Shown piece by piece: positions 1-6,983 of a DNA stretch of 9,963 nucleotides. A program made the position numbers and the translations under genes. Origin of the DNA: an uncultured Clostridia bacterium (GTDB lineage: Bacteria; Bacillota; Clostridia; Christensenellales; CAG-917); NCBI GenBank assembly GCA_937881285.1, contig CALGEU010000257.1:1-9963 (forward strand), read 5' to 3'. The stretch's first letter is position 1; every line of letters starts with the position of its first letter. The notes beneath the pieces were generated by a model. That model was not told where the DNA came from. It searched no databases and saw only the letters and a list, made by a program, of their open reading frames with translations.

Positions 1-2154
1 ATATCCTTCCGCACGGACGCAGGCAAAGTGCAGGCTGTCCGCGGTATAGACTTCGATTTGTACAAGGGCGAAACGCTCGCAATCGTCGGTGAATCCGGCT
101 CGGGCAAATCGGTCACTAATAAGGCCATTATCGGCATTTCCGCGCCCAACGCTATCGTCGAAAGCGGTGAAATACTTTACGACGGTATGGACCTTCTTCA
201 AATCAACGAAGAAGATTTCCACAAACTGCGCGGCGACAAAATAGCGATGATTTTCCAGGATCCGCTTTCCGCGCTCGATCCGATCAACCGCATAGGAATG
301 CAACTCACCGAAGCGATGATTTTGAAAAATCGCGCCAATCGCAAAGAATCCCGCAAGGCTTTCAACACGATGATGAAGAGATTGCTCGGTGCGATGAACG
401 AGTCTATGGGCGTTGACGCAAAGTCCGAACAGGGCTTGAAAAACGCGAAGAACACCAAAGATTTCGATACGTTCGAGCGCGTTCATATCAAACTCGAAGG
501 CGCATTCAACAACGCTCGCGAAAACGCAAGCACGGGTCTCGAAGACGTGGAAGATTTGCTTTTCCACATCGAAAAGAACGCAGTAACCGAGTTTGCGAGA
601 AACGAAAGAGATATTATGCTCGACGCAAAGTATTCGGTGCACGAATACGTTTGCACGAGCGAAGTCGTGGAAGTTGCAAACAAGTTTAAGATTGCGGCGG
701 ATGCGGTGAAGAAATCAAAGGGCAAAATCAAGGATTATTCCGCTTGCGTCGAGCCGCTCAAACGCCTTAAAGAGTTGTTTGAAGAAGGCTGTAACAAGCC
801 TATGCCCAACTATTTCGCGTTTGCGTACTATCTCACGTTCGGACACGGTGAAGAGTTGCCGACGGAATCGGTTGAAGAACTCAACAAATTCCTGCGCAAG
901 TATCTCGACGACAATTTCATGCTCTCGTTTATCGACGACGTGAAAAAGGCACTCTTGTTCTCGCACGGCAATTCAATCGAGAAAAAGAAAGAAGTCATCG
1001 AAGCAATCTCCGAAAAGCGAACGGTTTTCGTTGACGGAGAAGCGGACAAGAAGATTTACAAGGCAACGGCAAAAGAACTCAGTGCACTCGTAAACGAGTC
1101 TATCGACAGACTCGCACTCGTGAAAGACAGCATTGCTTACACGTTCAAATCAAGCCTTTTGCGCGCGATAGACACCTATTTCGACGCGATTCCCAACAAT
1201 AAAAAGGAACAAAAACGTTTCGACAGGGAACAAGCGAAATTCGACAAACTCATCGCACGCGGCAAAACGCCCGATTATAAGGTTATCCCTGCAAAGATAG
1301 TCGATCTCAATATGGCAAAGAGCAACATCGTCGCCATCATCGACAAACTTTGCGCGGCGTACAAAAAGTCGGTTGAGACTGCCGATTCCTACAATGCGGA
1401 CGAAAACGCTGTTGCAATGATAGACTTCCTTAAAGCGAAAGCTCAAGCCGTTGCATACCGCGTCACGCACATGGTTGCAAAGAACAACGCGCTCAAACTT
1501 ATGGAAGAAGTCGGCATACCCGAACCGAGAAAGAGATATCGTCAATATCCCTTCCAGTTCTCGGGCGGTATGAGACAGCGTATAGTCATTGCAATCGCGC
1601 TTGCGGCAAACCCGGATATTCTTATCTGCGACGAGCCTACGACGGCACTCGACGTCACGATTCAGGCGCAGATTCTCGAACTTATCAACAAAATCAAGAA
1701 GGAAAGAAATCTTTCCATTATATTCATAACGCACGACTTGGGCGTCGTTGCAAACATGGCTGACAGAATCGCCGTTATGTATGCAGGCAAAATCGTGGAA
1801 ATGGGCACTGCGGAAGACATATTCTATTCGCCCGCACACCCGTACACATGGGCGCTTCTCTCGTCAATGCCCGACCTTGACACAAACGAGAAACTCGAAG
1901 CAATACCCGGCACTCCGCCAAACATGATTTATCCGCCAAAGGGCGACGCTTTTGCGGCGAGAAACAAGTACGCAATGAAGATAGACTTCGAGCGTCAACC
2001 GCCCATGTTCAAGATAAGCGATACGCACAGTGCGGCGACGTGGCTCTTGCACCCGTCTGCGCCTAAGGTCGAAATGCCGAAAATCGTTTCCGACCGTATC
2101 GCGAGAATGAAGAAACTTGCAGAACAAAACGCAAGCAAAAAACAAGGAGAGTGA
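1..2154 (+). CDS. oppD: Oligopeptide/dipeptide ABC transporter ATP-binding protein (OppD/DppD type), 5' partial, with a very large internal insertion
   Basis: This is one of the two ATPases that power peptide import through an Opp/Dpp permease, on the cytoplasmic face. The frame is open from base 1, and the nine codons before the GTG at 28 read like a normal OppD N-terminus, so the true start lies upstream. Counting from the codon at 28, Walker A is GESGSGKS (21-28), the Q-loop is FQDP (Q77), the signature is FSGGMRQR (511-518), Walker B is ILICDEP (531-537) and the H-loop histidine is 569. The oligopeptide-type HPYTWALL segment follows near 604. The visible protein is about 717 residues against roughly 330 for the family. 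The excess is a charged, helix-rich block at about residues 112-487, between Q-loop and signature. The C-terminal four-cysteine motif is present in outline but all cysteines are replaced. oppF follows after 2 bases. Whether the substrate is di- or oligopeptide, or something else, cannot be told. Confidence 0.93.
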   Translation: MSFRTDAGKVQAVRGIDFDLYKGETLAIVGESGSGKSVTNKAIIGISAPNAIVESGEILYDGMDLLQINEEDFHKLRGDKIAMIFQDPLSALDPINRIGMQLTEAMILKNRANRKESRKAFNTMMKRLLGAMNESMGVDAKSEQGLKNAKNTKDFDTFERVHIKLEGAFNNARENASTGLEDVEDLLFHIEKNAVTEFARNERDIMLDAKYSVHEYVCTSEVVEVANKFKIAADAVKKSKGKIKDYSACVEPLKRLKELFEEGCNKPMPNYFAFAYYLTFGHGEELPTESVEELNKFLRKYLDDNFMLSFIDDVKKALLFSHGNSIEKKKEVIEAISEKRTVFVDGEADKKIYKATAKELSALVNESIDRLALVKDSIAYTFKSSLLRAIDTYFDAIPNNKKEQKRFDREQAKFDKLIARGKTPDYKVIPAKIVDLNMAKSNIVAIIDKLCAAYKKSVETADSYNADENAVAMIDFLKAKAQAVAYRVTHMVAKNNALKLMEEVGIPEPRKRYRQYPFQFSGGMRQRIVIAIALAANPDILICDEPTTALDVTIQAQILELINKIKKERNLSIIFITHDLGVVANMADRIAVMYAGKIVEMGTAEDIFYSPAHPYTWALLSSMPDLDTNEKLEAIPGTPPNMIYPPKGDAFAARNKYAMKIDFERQPPMFKISDTHSAATWLLHPSAPKVEMPKIVSDRIARMKKLAEQNASKKQGE

Positions 2155-2156
2155 CT

Positions 2157-3644
2157 ATGGAAAACGACGTGAATATCAACAACGCAGACGAAAAAGAAAC
2201 TCTCCTTAAAGTCGAACATCTGTGCCAGTATTTCAAACTCGGCTCTTCGACGCTTAAAGCGGTCAACGACGTGAGTTTCGACATCAAGAAAGGCGAAGTC
2301 TTCGGTCTTGTCGGCGAATCCGGTTGCGGAAAAACCACGACGGGCAGAAGCATCATCAAATTGTACAACTGCACGTCCGGCGACGTTTATTTCAAAGGCA
2401 GAAGAATTTGCGCAGGCACGCTTTCTTATAAGCAACACGAAAAAGAAGCGGTCAAAAAGTTCTTGTCCGACGTAAAAGCGATAATCACCGCGAAAAAAGG
2501 ACAAGAAAAGCCCGATTTCAAAGCGTCGTTCAAAGAATGTGCAGGCGTTCTGAAAGAAGAGAACAAAAACATTCGTCTTGCAAATCGCGACCAGAAAAAG
2601 TGCGACAAGATGTATGCAAAAGAGCAAGCGGACAAAGTTCGCGCGGAATACAAACCGAAGTTTGACGGACTTGACAAGAAAAGCGACGAATACAAACAAC
2701 TCAATTCGGAGTATCGCAAGGCACTCAGACTTGCGCGCAAAGATCGTCTCGTAACCAAGATTCAGATGGTGTTCCAAGACCCGATTGCGTCGCTAGACCC
2801 GAGAATGACCGTGCGTGAAATCATTGCGGAAGGGCTTACCATTCGCGGAATACGCAACAAGAAAGTCGTTGACGAAAAAGTGTACGAAGTGCTTGAAAAA
2901 GTCGGTCTCGTCAGAGAACACGCAGGTAGATATCCGCACGAATTTTCAGGCGGACAAAGACAGCGTATCGGCGTTGCGCGCGCAATCATTATGGAACCCG
3001 ATCTCATCATCGCGGACGAACCTATCTCCGCACTCGACGTTTCCATTCAGGCGCAGGTCATCAATTTGCTCAACGATTTGAGACACGAACTCGGTCTTAC
3101 GATTATGTTCATTGCGCACGATTTGTCCGTCGTCAAATACTTCTCGGACAGAATCGGCGTCATGTATTTCGGCAATATGGTGGAACTTGCAACCAGTGAA
3201 GAACTCTTTGCGCATCCGCTTCACCCGTACACCCGTTCGTTGTTGTCGGCAATTCCGCTTCCCGACCCCGTGTACGAAAAACAGCGCAAACGTATCGTTT
3301 ACAATCCGCTTGCAGACCACGACTATTCGGTGGACAAACCCGTGTTGAGAGAAGTCGAACCGGGACATTTCGTGTCTTGCAACCAAGCGGAATTTGAAAA
3401 ATACGTCGCTATTTGCAAGGGCGAAGCAAAACCCGACGATACGACGGCAAACGAAACGACCGAAGAACCCGTCGACGTTACGCAACCTGCAGAAAAACTC
3501 GAAGAAACCAAGGCGGACGTTCCAGATCAGGGACACGCACAGGATATTGGCGCAGAACTCGTTCAGGAAGGATGCGATCCGCTTATCAAACCGACCGTCG
3601 TCGTTGACGACCCCGTTGACGAAAACGGAGCAGTGGAAGAATGA
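2157..3644 (+). CDS. oppF: Oligopeptide/dipeptide ABC transporter ATP-binding protein (OppF/DppF type) with internal insertion and acidic tail
   Basis: This is the partner ATPase of the upstream OppD, expected to form the nucleotide-binding heterodimer of a peptide importer. I chose the ATG at 2157 because AAGGAG at 2144-2149 sits 7 bases before it; an in-frame GTG at 2151 is too close to that site. From this start, Walker A is GESGCGKT (53-60), the Q-loop is VFQDP (Q207), the signature is FSGGQRQR (263-270), Walker B is LIIADEP (283-289) and the H-loop histidine is 321. The OppF-type LHPYTRSLLSAIP follows (355-367), then REVEPGHFVSCN (398-409). The protein has 495 residues against about 310-350 usually. 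A lysine-rich insert of about 105 residues (about 90-197) lies between Walker A and Q-loop, not where OppD has its insert. Residues 420-495 form an acidic, probably disordered tail. The stop overlaps the next start by 4 bases. Confidence 0.93.
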   Translation: MENDVNINNADEKETLLKVEHLCQYFKLGSSTLKAVNDVSFDIKKGEVFGLVGESGCGKTTTGRSIIKLYNCTSGDVYFKGRRICAGTLSYKQHEKEAVKKFLSDVKAIITAKKGQEKPDFKASFKECAGVLKEENKNIRLANRDQKKCDKMYAKEQADKVRAEYKPKFDGLDKKSDEYKQLNSEYRKALRLARKDRLVTKIQMVFQDPIASLDPRMTVREIIAEGLTIRGIRNKKVVDEKVYEVLEKVGLVREHAGRYPHEFSGGQRQRIGVARAIIMEPDLIIADEPISALDVSIQAQVINLLNDLRHELGLTIMFIAHDLSVVKYFSDRIGVMYFGNMVELATSEELFAHPLHPYTRSLLSAIPLPDPVYEKQRKRIVYNPLADHDYSVDKPVLREVEPGHFVSCNQAEFEKYVAICKGEAKPDDTTANETTEEPVDVTQPAEKLEETKADVPDQGHAQDIGAELVQEGCDPLIKPTVVVDDPVDENGAVEE

Positions 3645-4060
3645 AAAAAAAGATAATCGGCTACGTTATTGCGTTTGTCGTGGCGTTGACCGTCGTGCTG
3701 CTTGTTTGCGGCTTGAACGGATTGCTCACCGAGCAAAAATCGGCGCAGGACACCGCAAAAATACTTTGCGACGCGTTTTTCGTTGCGTCTGCGCTATTCC
3801 TATGCTATTGCGGTCTTGCATGGGCTTCGTCAAAGGGTGCGTTCGACGGACTCGGATACAGTGTTTCGACGTTCTTTGACGTGCATATGCCGACGAAAAG
3901 ACGCTTGACGTGGCAAAAGAAAGAAACGTATCAGGAATACGTCGAAAGAAAACAAGAGAAAAGAAAAGGCAAAAAATCGACTTTGGTTTTTCTGATTATC
4001 GGAACGGTTTTTCTGATACTCGCCATTGCGATGTTGGTGTGGTACAACTCTTTCAACTAA
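3641..4060 (+). CDS. Small membrane protein, DUF3899 family
   Basis: This is a 139-residue membrane protein of unknown function. Three hydrophobic segments are visible, at about residues 5-25, 40-62 and 113-134. Between the second and third lies GAFDGLGY (67-73) and a strongly basic, charged stretch with KETYQEYVERKQEKRK (94-109). That layout, with a glycine-phenylalanine-aspartate turn after the second helix and a YxEYxERKxEKRK linker, is what I recall of DUF3899 proteins of Firmicutes, so the family call rests on pattern memory. Its ATG overlaps the oppF stop (ATGA at 3641-3644), so it is translationally coupled and is the last gene of the opp operon, ahead of the terminator at 4080. GGAG at 3627-3630 and a weaker GGAAGA at 3635-3640 lie upstream. 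A transporter role is suggested only by position. Confidence 0.8.
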   Translation: MKKKIIGYVIAFVVALTVVLLVCGLNGLLTEQKSAQDTAKILCDAFFVASALFLCYCGLAWASSKGAFDGLGYSVSTFFDVHMPTKRRLTWQKKETYQEYVERKQEKRKGKKSTLVFLIIGTVFLILAIAMLVWYNSFN

Positions 4061-4079
4061 TCGGCTCAAAAGCATAAAC

Positions 4080-4114
4080 AAAAATCCCCGCAATATCTAG
4101 CGGGGATTTTTTTT
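4080..4114. terminator. Intrinsic terminator, probably bidirectional, between convergent operons
   Basis: A perfect 12-base-pair stem (4080-4091 with 4100-4111) has a GC-rich core, CCCCGC/GCGGGG, and an 8-base loop (4092-4099). On the plus strand the stem runs into eight T residues (4107-4114), which makes a strong terminator 19 bases after the DUF3899 stop. On the minus strand the same stem is followed by TTTTTGTTTATG, a fair U-tract, so it may also end the tldD-tldE transcript that converges on it. Confidence 0.92.
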
Positions 4115-4150
4115 GCGTTTTATACGTTTTGTAAAATGTTGCAAACGCAA
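4113..4150. repeat. Inverted repeat of 8 bases just after the terminator
   Basis: TTGCGTTT (4113-4120) is the perfect reverse complement of AAACGCAA (4143-4150), with 22 bases between. The inner part contains a shorter TTTT-GT-AAAA pairing. The right arm lies inside the first unit of the direct repeat at 4138. It has no obvious function and could be a remnant of a second, weaker termination or processing structure. Confidence 0.5.
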
Positions 4151-4172
4151 TATCTGTTGCAGACGCAATATC
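4138..4172. repeat. Two tandem copies of a 17-base direct repeat
   Basis: GTTGCAAACGCAATATC (4138-4154) and GTTGCAGACGCAATATC (4156-4172) differ at one base and are separated by a single T, giving an 18-base period. The CAATATCT of the upstream terminator loop region (4091-4098) resembles the end of each unit. With only two copies it is too short to be a CRISPR array or known mobile element. It is either a local slippage duplication or a small binding or processing site. Confidence 0.75.
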
Positions 4173-4191
4173 GTTTTTATGCGATACCGCG
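4164..4191 (-). other. Possible RNA hairpin in the 3' region of the tldD-tldE transcript
   Basis: Read on the minus strand, ten bases (complement of 4182-4191) can pair with ten bases (complement of 4164-4173) around an 8-base loop. Eight pairs are Watson-Crick and two are G-U. On the plus strand those two positions become A-C mismatches, so the structure is better formed in minus-strand RNA. It begins 8 bases after the tldE stop. No U-tract follows, so I see a 3' stabilising or processing hairpin rather than a terminator. Confidence 0.4.
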
Positions 4192-4199
4192 ACTTATCG

Positions 4200-5417
4200 T
4201 CAGATGAGCGATACGTTCATTTTTGCAACTGCCATCGAATCCTGATAGTTGAACAAGCCTTTGTCGCTTGCGCCGACGAAGTCGTCTCCAAGGAATTCCT
4301 TTACGTTGCCGAACAGATTGATTTTGGGAAGTCTGCCGACGAATTTTCCGTTTTCAATCAACAGTGCGACTTCGCACGGCGTTGCGTAATCGCCGCTTGT
4401 GGTCATATCGCCGCCCGACGCTTCCACGATATAGATTGCTTTTTCGTTGCCAATCGCGTCAAGAATGCTCTTATGCGTGTTTTTGAAGCGCAATTCGCTT
4501 GCGCCGACAGCAGGAATCGAATCGTATGCCGCGGCGGAACACGCAATGCGGGGAAGAGAGAATTGCGCCGAGATTTTTTTGTTTGCAAGAACTCGTTCAA
4601 ACACGCCGTTTTTGATGAGCGCGCAATCGTCTCCTTCAAGCAGAGTGCCTTCCGCGTCGAAGAAACAGACGTTGTTTGCGTTTTCGGGGTCAAGTTCGAG
4701 AGTGACCTTTTCATCGAAAATCTTTTGTCCGAAGCAGTCTTTGAAAAGAGACGCGCCGCTTGCGTACAGTTCGCCCGAGAAGTTGCTAAGAGCGTCTCCG
4801 TAGAACATAGAACCGCTTGCAACCACGACGTATTTGCCGTCCTGCCATTCGATTTTGTTGTCGTATGCGTCGCAAAGAGATTTGATGTCCGCAACCACTT
4901 TGTCTTCGTCATAGTCAAGCATATCGACCGCGTACGCAAAGTCCATTATGTTTGCGCTGGTCTTGCTTTTTATGCACAAGACGATGTCGAGTTCGTTGCC
5001 GGCGTGTGAAAGAGAAGTATTTTCGCTGTTTGTATATTCCGTTTCGTTTTCTCTGTACGTGATTTTGTTGCTGAACAGGAAAGACGGGATTTCTTTTTCG
5101 AGTTTTGCAAGCAAACTTTGCATGATTTTCACAAAATGTGCTGTATCAACGATGTTTTTGCGCGCGTCAACTGCCTTTTGTGTATTTTTCGTCAAATCGC
5201 AGGGGTATGCGATTTCAAGCGCGAGATTGTCAATCGCTTGTTTTTCGACGTCGCAAACGTCCGCTTTTCCGACTTGTCCCGCAACGCCGATATTGCCGTT
5301 TTCATACACGCGCACCGTCGTGGTGTCTTCAACGACTTTGCGCAAAGACTCTGCTTTCGTCGCAACGACGTTTATAGTGAGAGACGACGTTTTCTTTTTT
5401 ATAATTTCTTTTTGCAT
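4200..5417 (-). CDS. tldE: TldE/PmbA-type subunit of the TldD/TldE protease
   Basis: This is the non-metal partner of TldD; the family's heterodimer cleaves small or unfolded peptides in the cytoplasm and in E. coli matures microcin B17 and degrades CcdA. The protein has 405 residues against about 450 in E. coli PmbA. The N-terminal half has the TldD-like fold pattern (RVYENGNIGVAG, 36-47). The C-terminal half carries SGDYATPCEVALLIENGKFV (341-360), typical of the PmbA branch. No HExxxH occurs; at the matching place is FYGDALSNFSGELYASG (205-221), as expected for TldE. The start at 5415-5417 is supported by TAAGGAGA upstream. That Shine-Dalgarno sequence overlaps the stop codon of tldD (5428-5430), so the two genes are tightly linked and probably translated together. 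The end converges on the terminator at 4080-4114. Confidence 0.9.
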   Translation of the reverse strand: MQKEIIKKKTSSLTINVVATKAESLRKVVEDTTTVRVYENGNIGVAGQVGKADVCDVEKQAIDNLALEIAYPCDLTKNTQKAVDARKNIVDTAHFVKIMQSLLAKLEKEIPSFLFSNKITYRENETEYTNSENTSLSHAGNELDIVLCIKSKTSANIMDFAYAVDMLDYDEDKVVADIKSLCDAYDNKIEWQDGKYVVVASGSMFYGDALSNFSGELYASGASLFKDCFGQKIFDEKVTLELDPENANNVCFFDAEGTLLEGDDCALIKNGVFERVLANKKISAQFSLPRIACSAAAYDSIPAVGASELRFKNTHKSILDAIGNEKAIYIVEASGGDMTTSGDYATPCEVALLIENGKFVGRLPKINLFGNVKEFLGDDFVGASDKGLFNYQDSMAVAKMNVSLI

Positions 5418-5427
5418 AGCAGTCTCC

Positions 5428-6762
5428 TTATTGAACGTTCATTTCTTTCACGCGAACGAACGGACCGCCGTCGAGAACGTGAAGGGGGAATTGTTCCATT
5501 TTGCCGCAACCGCCGAATACGCCGTCTTCGAAAATCGTTTCGTCGGTGAGCCCGTCGATGAGATTGAGAGTTTCAAACACGTCGCCCGTGACGACGGATA
5601 TTTTGACGGGACCTGCGATTTTGCCGTCGATGATTTCGTATGCGATGGACGGAGCGATCGTAAACGTTGAACCGCCCGAGCCGTGCGACACGGTGTCGAT
5701 AAAATAGCCGTGCTTTATGCCTGCCACGAGTTCGTCGAAAGTGCTGTTGCCCGGCTCGATGTAGGTGTTTGTCATACGCACGATAGGCTCGAACTTGCAG
5801 TCGATTGCGCGAGCGTTGCCCGTGAGTTCTTCGTCAAGAGCCGCCGCCGTAGTCGCACTGTGCAGTCTTCCGCAGAGTATGCCGTTTTTGATGAGATAGG
5901 TTTTACCCGCTCTCGTGCCTTCGTCGTCAAACGGAACGTATCCCGAGCCGAAGTCGGTGCCAGTGTCAACGATAGAAAGAATATCGCTTCCCACTTTTTT
6001 GCCGAGCACCCATTCTTTTGCCATGTGTTCGTCTCCGAGCATGAAGTCCGCTTCGCTCTTGTGACCGAACGACTCGTGTGCGAACATGCCTGCCGCCATA
6101 GGCGAGAGAATGACGGGGAATTTGCCTTTCGTGCAAGGCTTTGCATTTTGCACGAAATTGTCGGCGTCTGCCATTTTCTTTTCTATTTCTTTTTCAAATC
6201 CGCCGAGTTCTTTGAAGAAAGGCTTTGCCTGTTGATAAATGGCTTGAACGAAGTCTCCGGGCGCTGCGAGAATTCCCACTGCGAGAATACCGCACATCTG
6301 ATAGTCGTATTTTATGTTCGCACCTTTTGAAGAATAGAATTCGTACACGCTGTTGCGGTCTTTGTATGCGACCTGGCTCATCGCAAGGAACGGACTTTTG
6401 ACGTGTTCCTGCATATCTTTGAGAAGTGCGAGTTTTTCGTCTTTGGACACGTTTCTCACGCTGTCCGCTTCAAACTTCATTTCGTTTGCGACGTTGACCT
6501 GGTAGCGTTTGACGATAGGGTTGTCCGCAATGTTTTTGTTCGGGGTGGCTTGTGCGTAAAGAGCGTCGAGTTCGTTTTGCACGGAATCGACGTCCGACGT
6601 CGAAGCGTAAAGCCACAAATTGCCGTCGAACACGCGTATGAAGGCTCTTTTTTCCACACGCTCGTTCAAAGCGTCGAGCGCACCATTTTTGAAAACGACG
6701 GTGGAAGAAAAACGGTCTTCGATTCGCACGTCGGCATAAAAGTCGGGATTGAATTTATACAT
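5428..6762 (-). CDS. tldD: TldD-type zinc metalloprotease subunit
   Basis: This is the catalytic subunit of the TldD/TldE protease. I place the start at the ATG complementary to 6760-6762, giving 444 residues (E. coli TldD is about 480), because AAAGGAGA lies just upstream and the sequence reads YADVRIEDRF at once, a normal TldD N-terminus. A longer frame to 6882 would run through the promoter and adds residues unlike the family. The metal-binding motif is HESFGH (229-234) with E237 after it, matching the HExxxH of the family. The third ligand is probably C419 in GGCGK (417-421), a conserved TldD feature. The glycine-rich VSHGSGGS (358-365) precedes the last strands. It is the first gene of the operon with tldE, driven by the promoter at 6791-6819. 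No signal peptide is seen; a cytoplasmic location is expected. Confidence 0.93.
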   Translation of the reverse strand: MYKFNPDFYADVRIEDRFSSTVVFKNGALDALNERVEKRAFIRVFDGNLWLYASTSDVDSVQNELDALYAQATPNKNIADNPIVKRYQVNVANEMKFEADSVRNVSKDEKLALLKDMQEHVKSPFLAMSQVAYKDRNSVYEFYSSKGANIKYDYQMCGILAVGILAAPGDFVQAIYQQAKPFFKELGGFEKEIEKKMADADNFVQNAKPCTKGKFPVILSPMAAGMFAHESFGHKSEADFMLGDEHMAKEWVLGKKVGSDILSIVDTGTDFGSGYVPFDDEGTRAGKTYLIKNGILCGRLHSATTAAALDEELTGNARAIDCKFEPIVRMTNTYIEPGNSTFDELVAGIKHGYFIDTVSHGSGGSTFTIAPSIAYEIIDGKIAGPVKISVVTGDVFETLNLIDGLTDETIFEDGVFGGCGKMEQFPLHVLDGGPFVRVKEMNVQ

Positions 6763-6790
6763 AAAATCTCCTTTAACGATTGTTAATATA

Positions 6791-6819
6791 ATTATAAAAT
6801 ACAACCGCCGATTTGTAAA
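6791..6819 (-). promoter_or_regulatory. Sigma-A-type promoter for tldD-tldE
   Basis: On the minus strand TTTACA (complement of 6814-6819, five of six matches to TTGACA) is followed after 17 bases by a perfect TATAAT (complement of 6791-6796). Transcription should start near 6784, leaving a leader of about 20 bases with the Shine-Dalgarno site. This is the strongest promoter match in the window. Confidence 0.8.
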
Positions 6820-6824
6820 CAAAT
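6811..6824. promoter_or_regulatory. Palindrome over the -35 box of the tldD promoter, possible operator
   Basis: ATTTGTAAACAAAT is a 14-base palindrome with 6-base arms and a 2-base centre. It fully covers the -35 hexamer (6814-6819) of the tldD promoter, where a bound repressor would block RNA polymerase. The sequence is AT-rich, so chance is a real alternative. No regulator gene is visible in the window. Confidence 0.35.
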
Positions 6825-6852
6825 ATCTTGCTTGCGAGCGATTTATTATACA

Positions 6853-6882
6853 AGTATACCGCAATGCCGCATCGGTTGACAA
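6853..6882 (-). promoter_or_regulatory. Possible second, upstream promoter for tldD-tldE
   Basis: On the minus strand TTGTCA (complement of 6877-6882) and TATACT (complement of 6853-6858) are 18 bases apart, each five of six matches to consensus. A further TATAAT lies a few bases downstream, at the complement of 6846-6851. It would give a leader of roughly 85 bases. AT-rich sequence makes chance matches likely, so this is secondary to the promoter at 6791. Confidence 0.4.
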
Positions 6883-6983
6883 AATCGCTACGGCAATAGC
6901 GGTTGCTTGATTTTTAATACTTTTTTAATACAAATTCGGTCGATTATATTGATAAATATATACTCATATTTTTTTGAAGAGTA

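Noticed and set aside
28..30. GTG at 28 as the start of oppD
   Set aside because: The frame continues in both sense and family similarity to base 1, and no ribosome binding site precedes the GTG; the gene is cut by the window edge.
2151..2153. GTG at 2151 as the start of oppF
   Set aside because: It lies directly at the end of the AAGGAG site; the ATG at 2157 has proper spacing.
1150..2777. Long minus-strand open frames across oppD and oppF
   Set aside because: Both strands are free of stops because of biased codon use; the plus-strand frames carry all ABC transporter motifs.
4138..4172. CRISPR array
   Set aside because: Only two 17-base units with a 1-base gap; no spacers and no cas genes.
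4113..5009. 298-residue open frame on the plus strand antisense to tldE
   Set aside because: It overlaps a clear family gene, has no ribosome binding site, and its low-complexity F/V/R composition is a by-product of the codon use of tldE.
6763..6882. Longer tldD start at 6882 adding 40 residues
   Set aside because: The extra part covers the TATAAT promoter and the Shine-Dalgarno site and does not resemble a TldD N-terminus.
6886..6901. CGCTA-CGGCAA-TAGCG hairpin followed by a T-rich stretch, as a terminator
   Set aside because: The stem is short, the T-run starts several bases later, and no plus-strand gene ends there.
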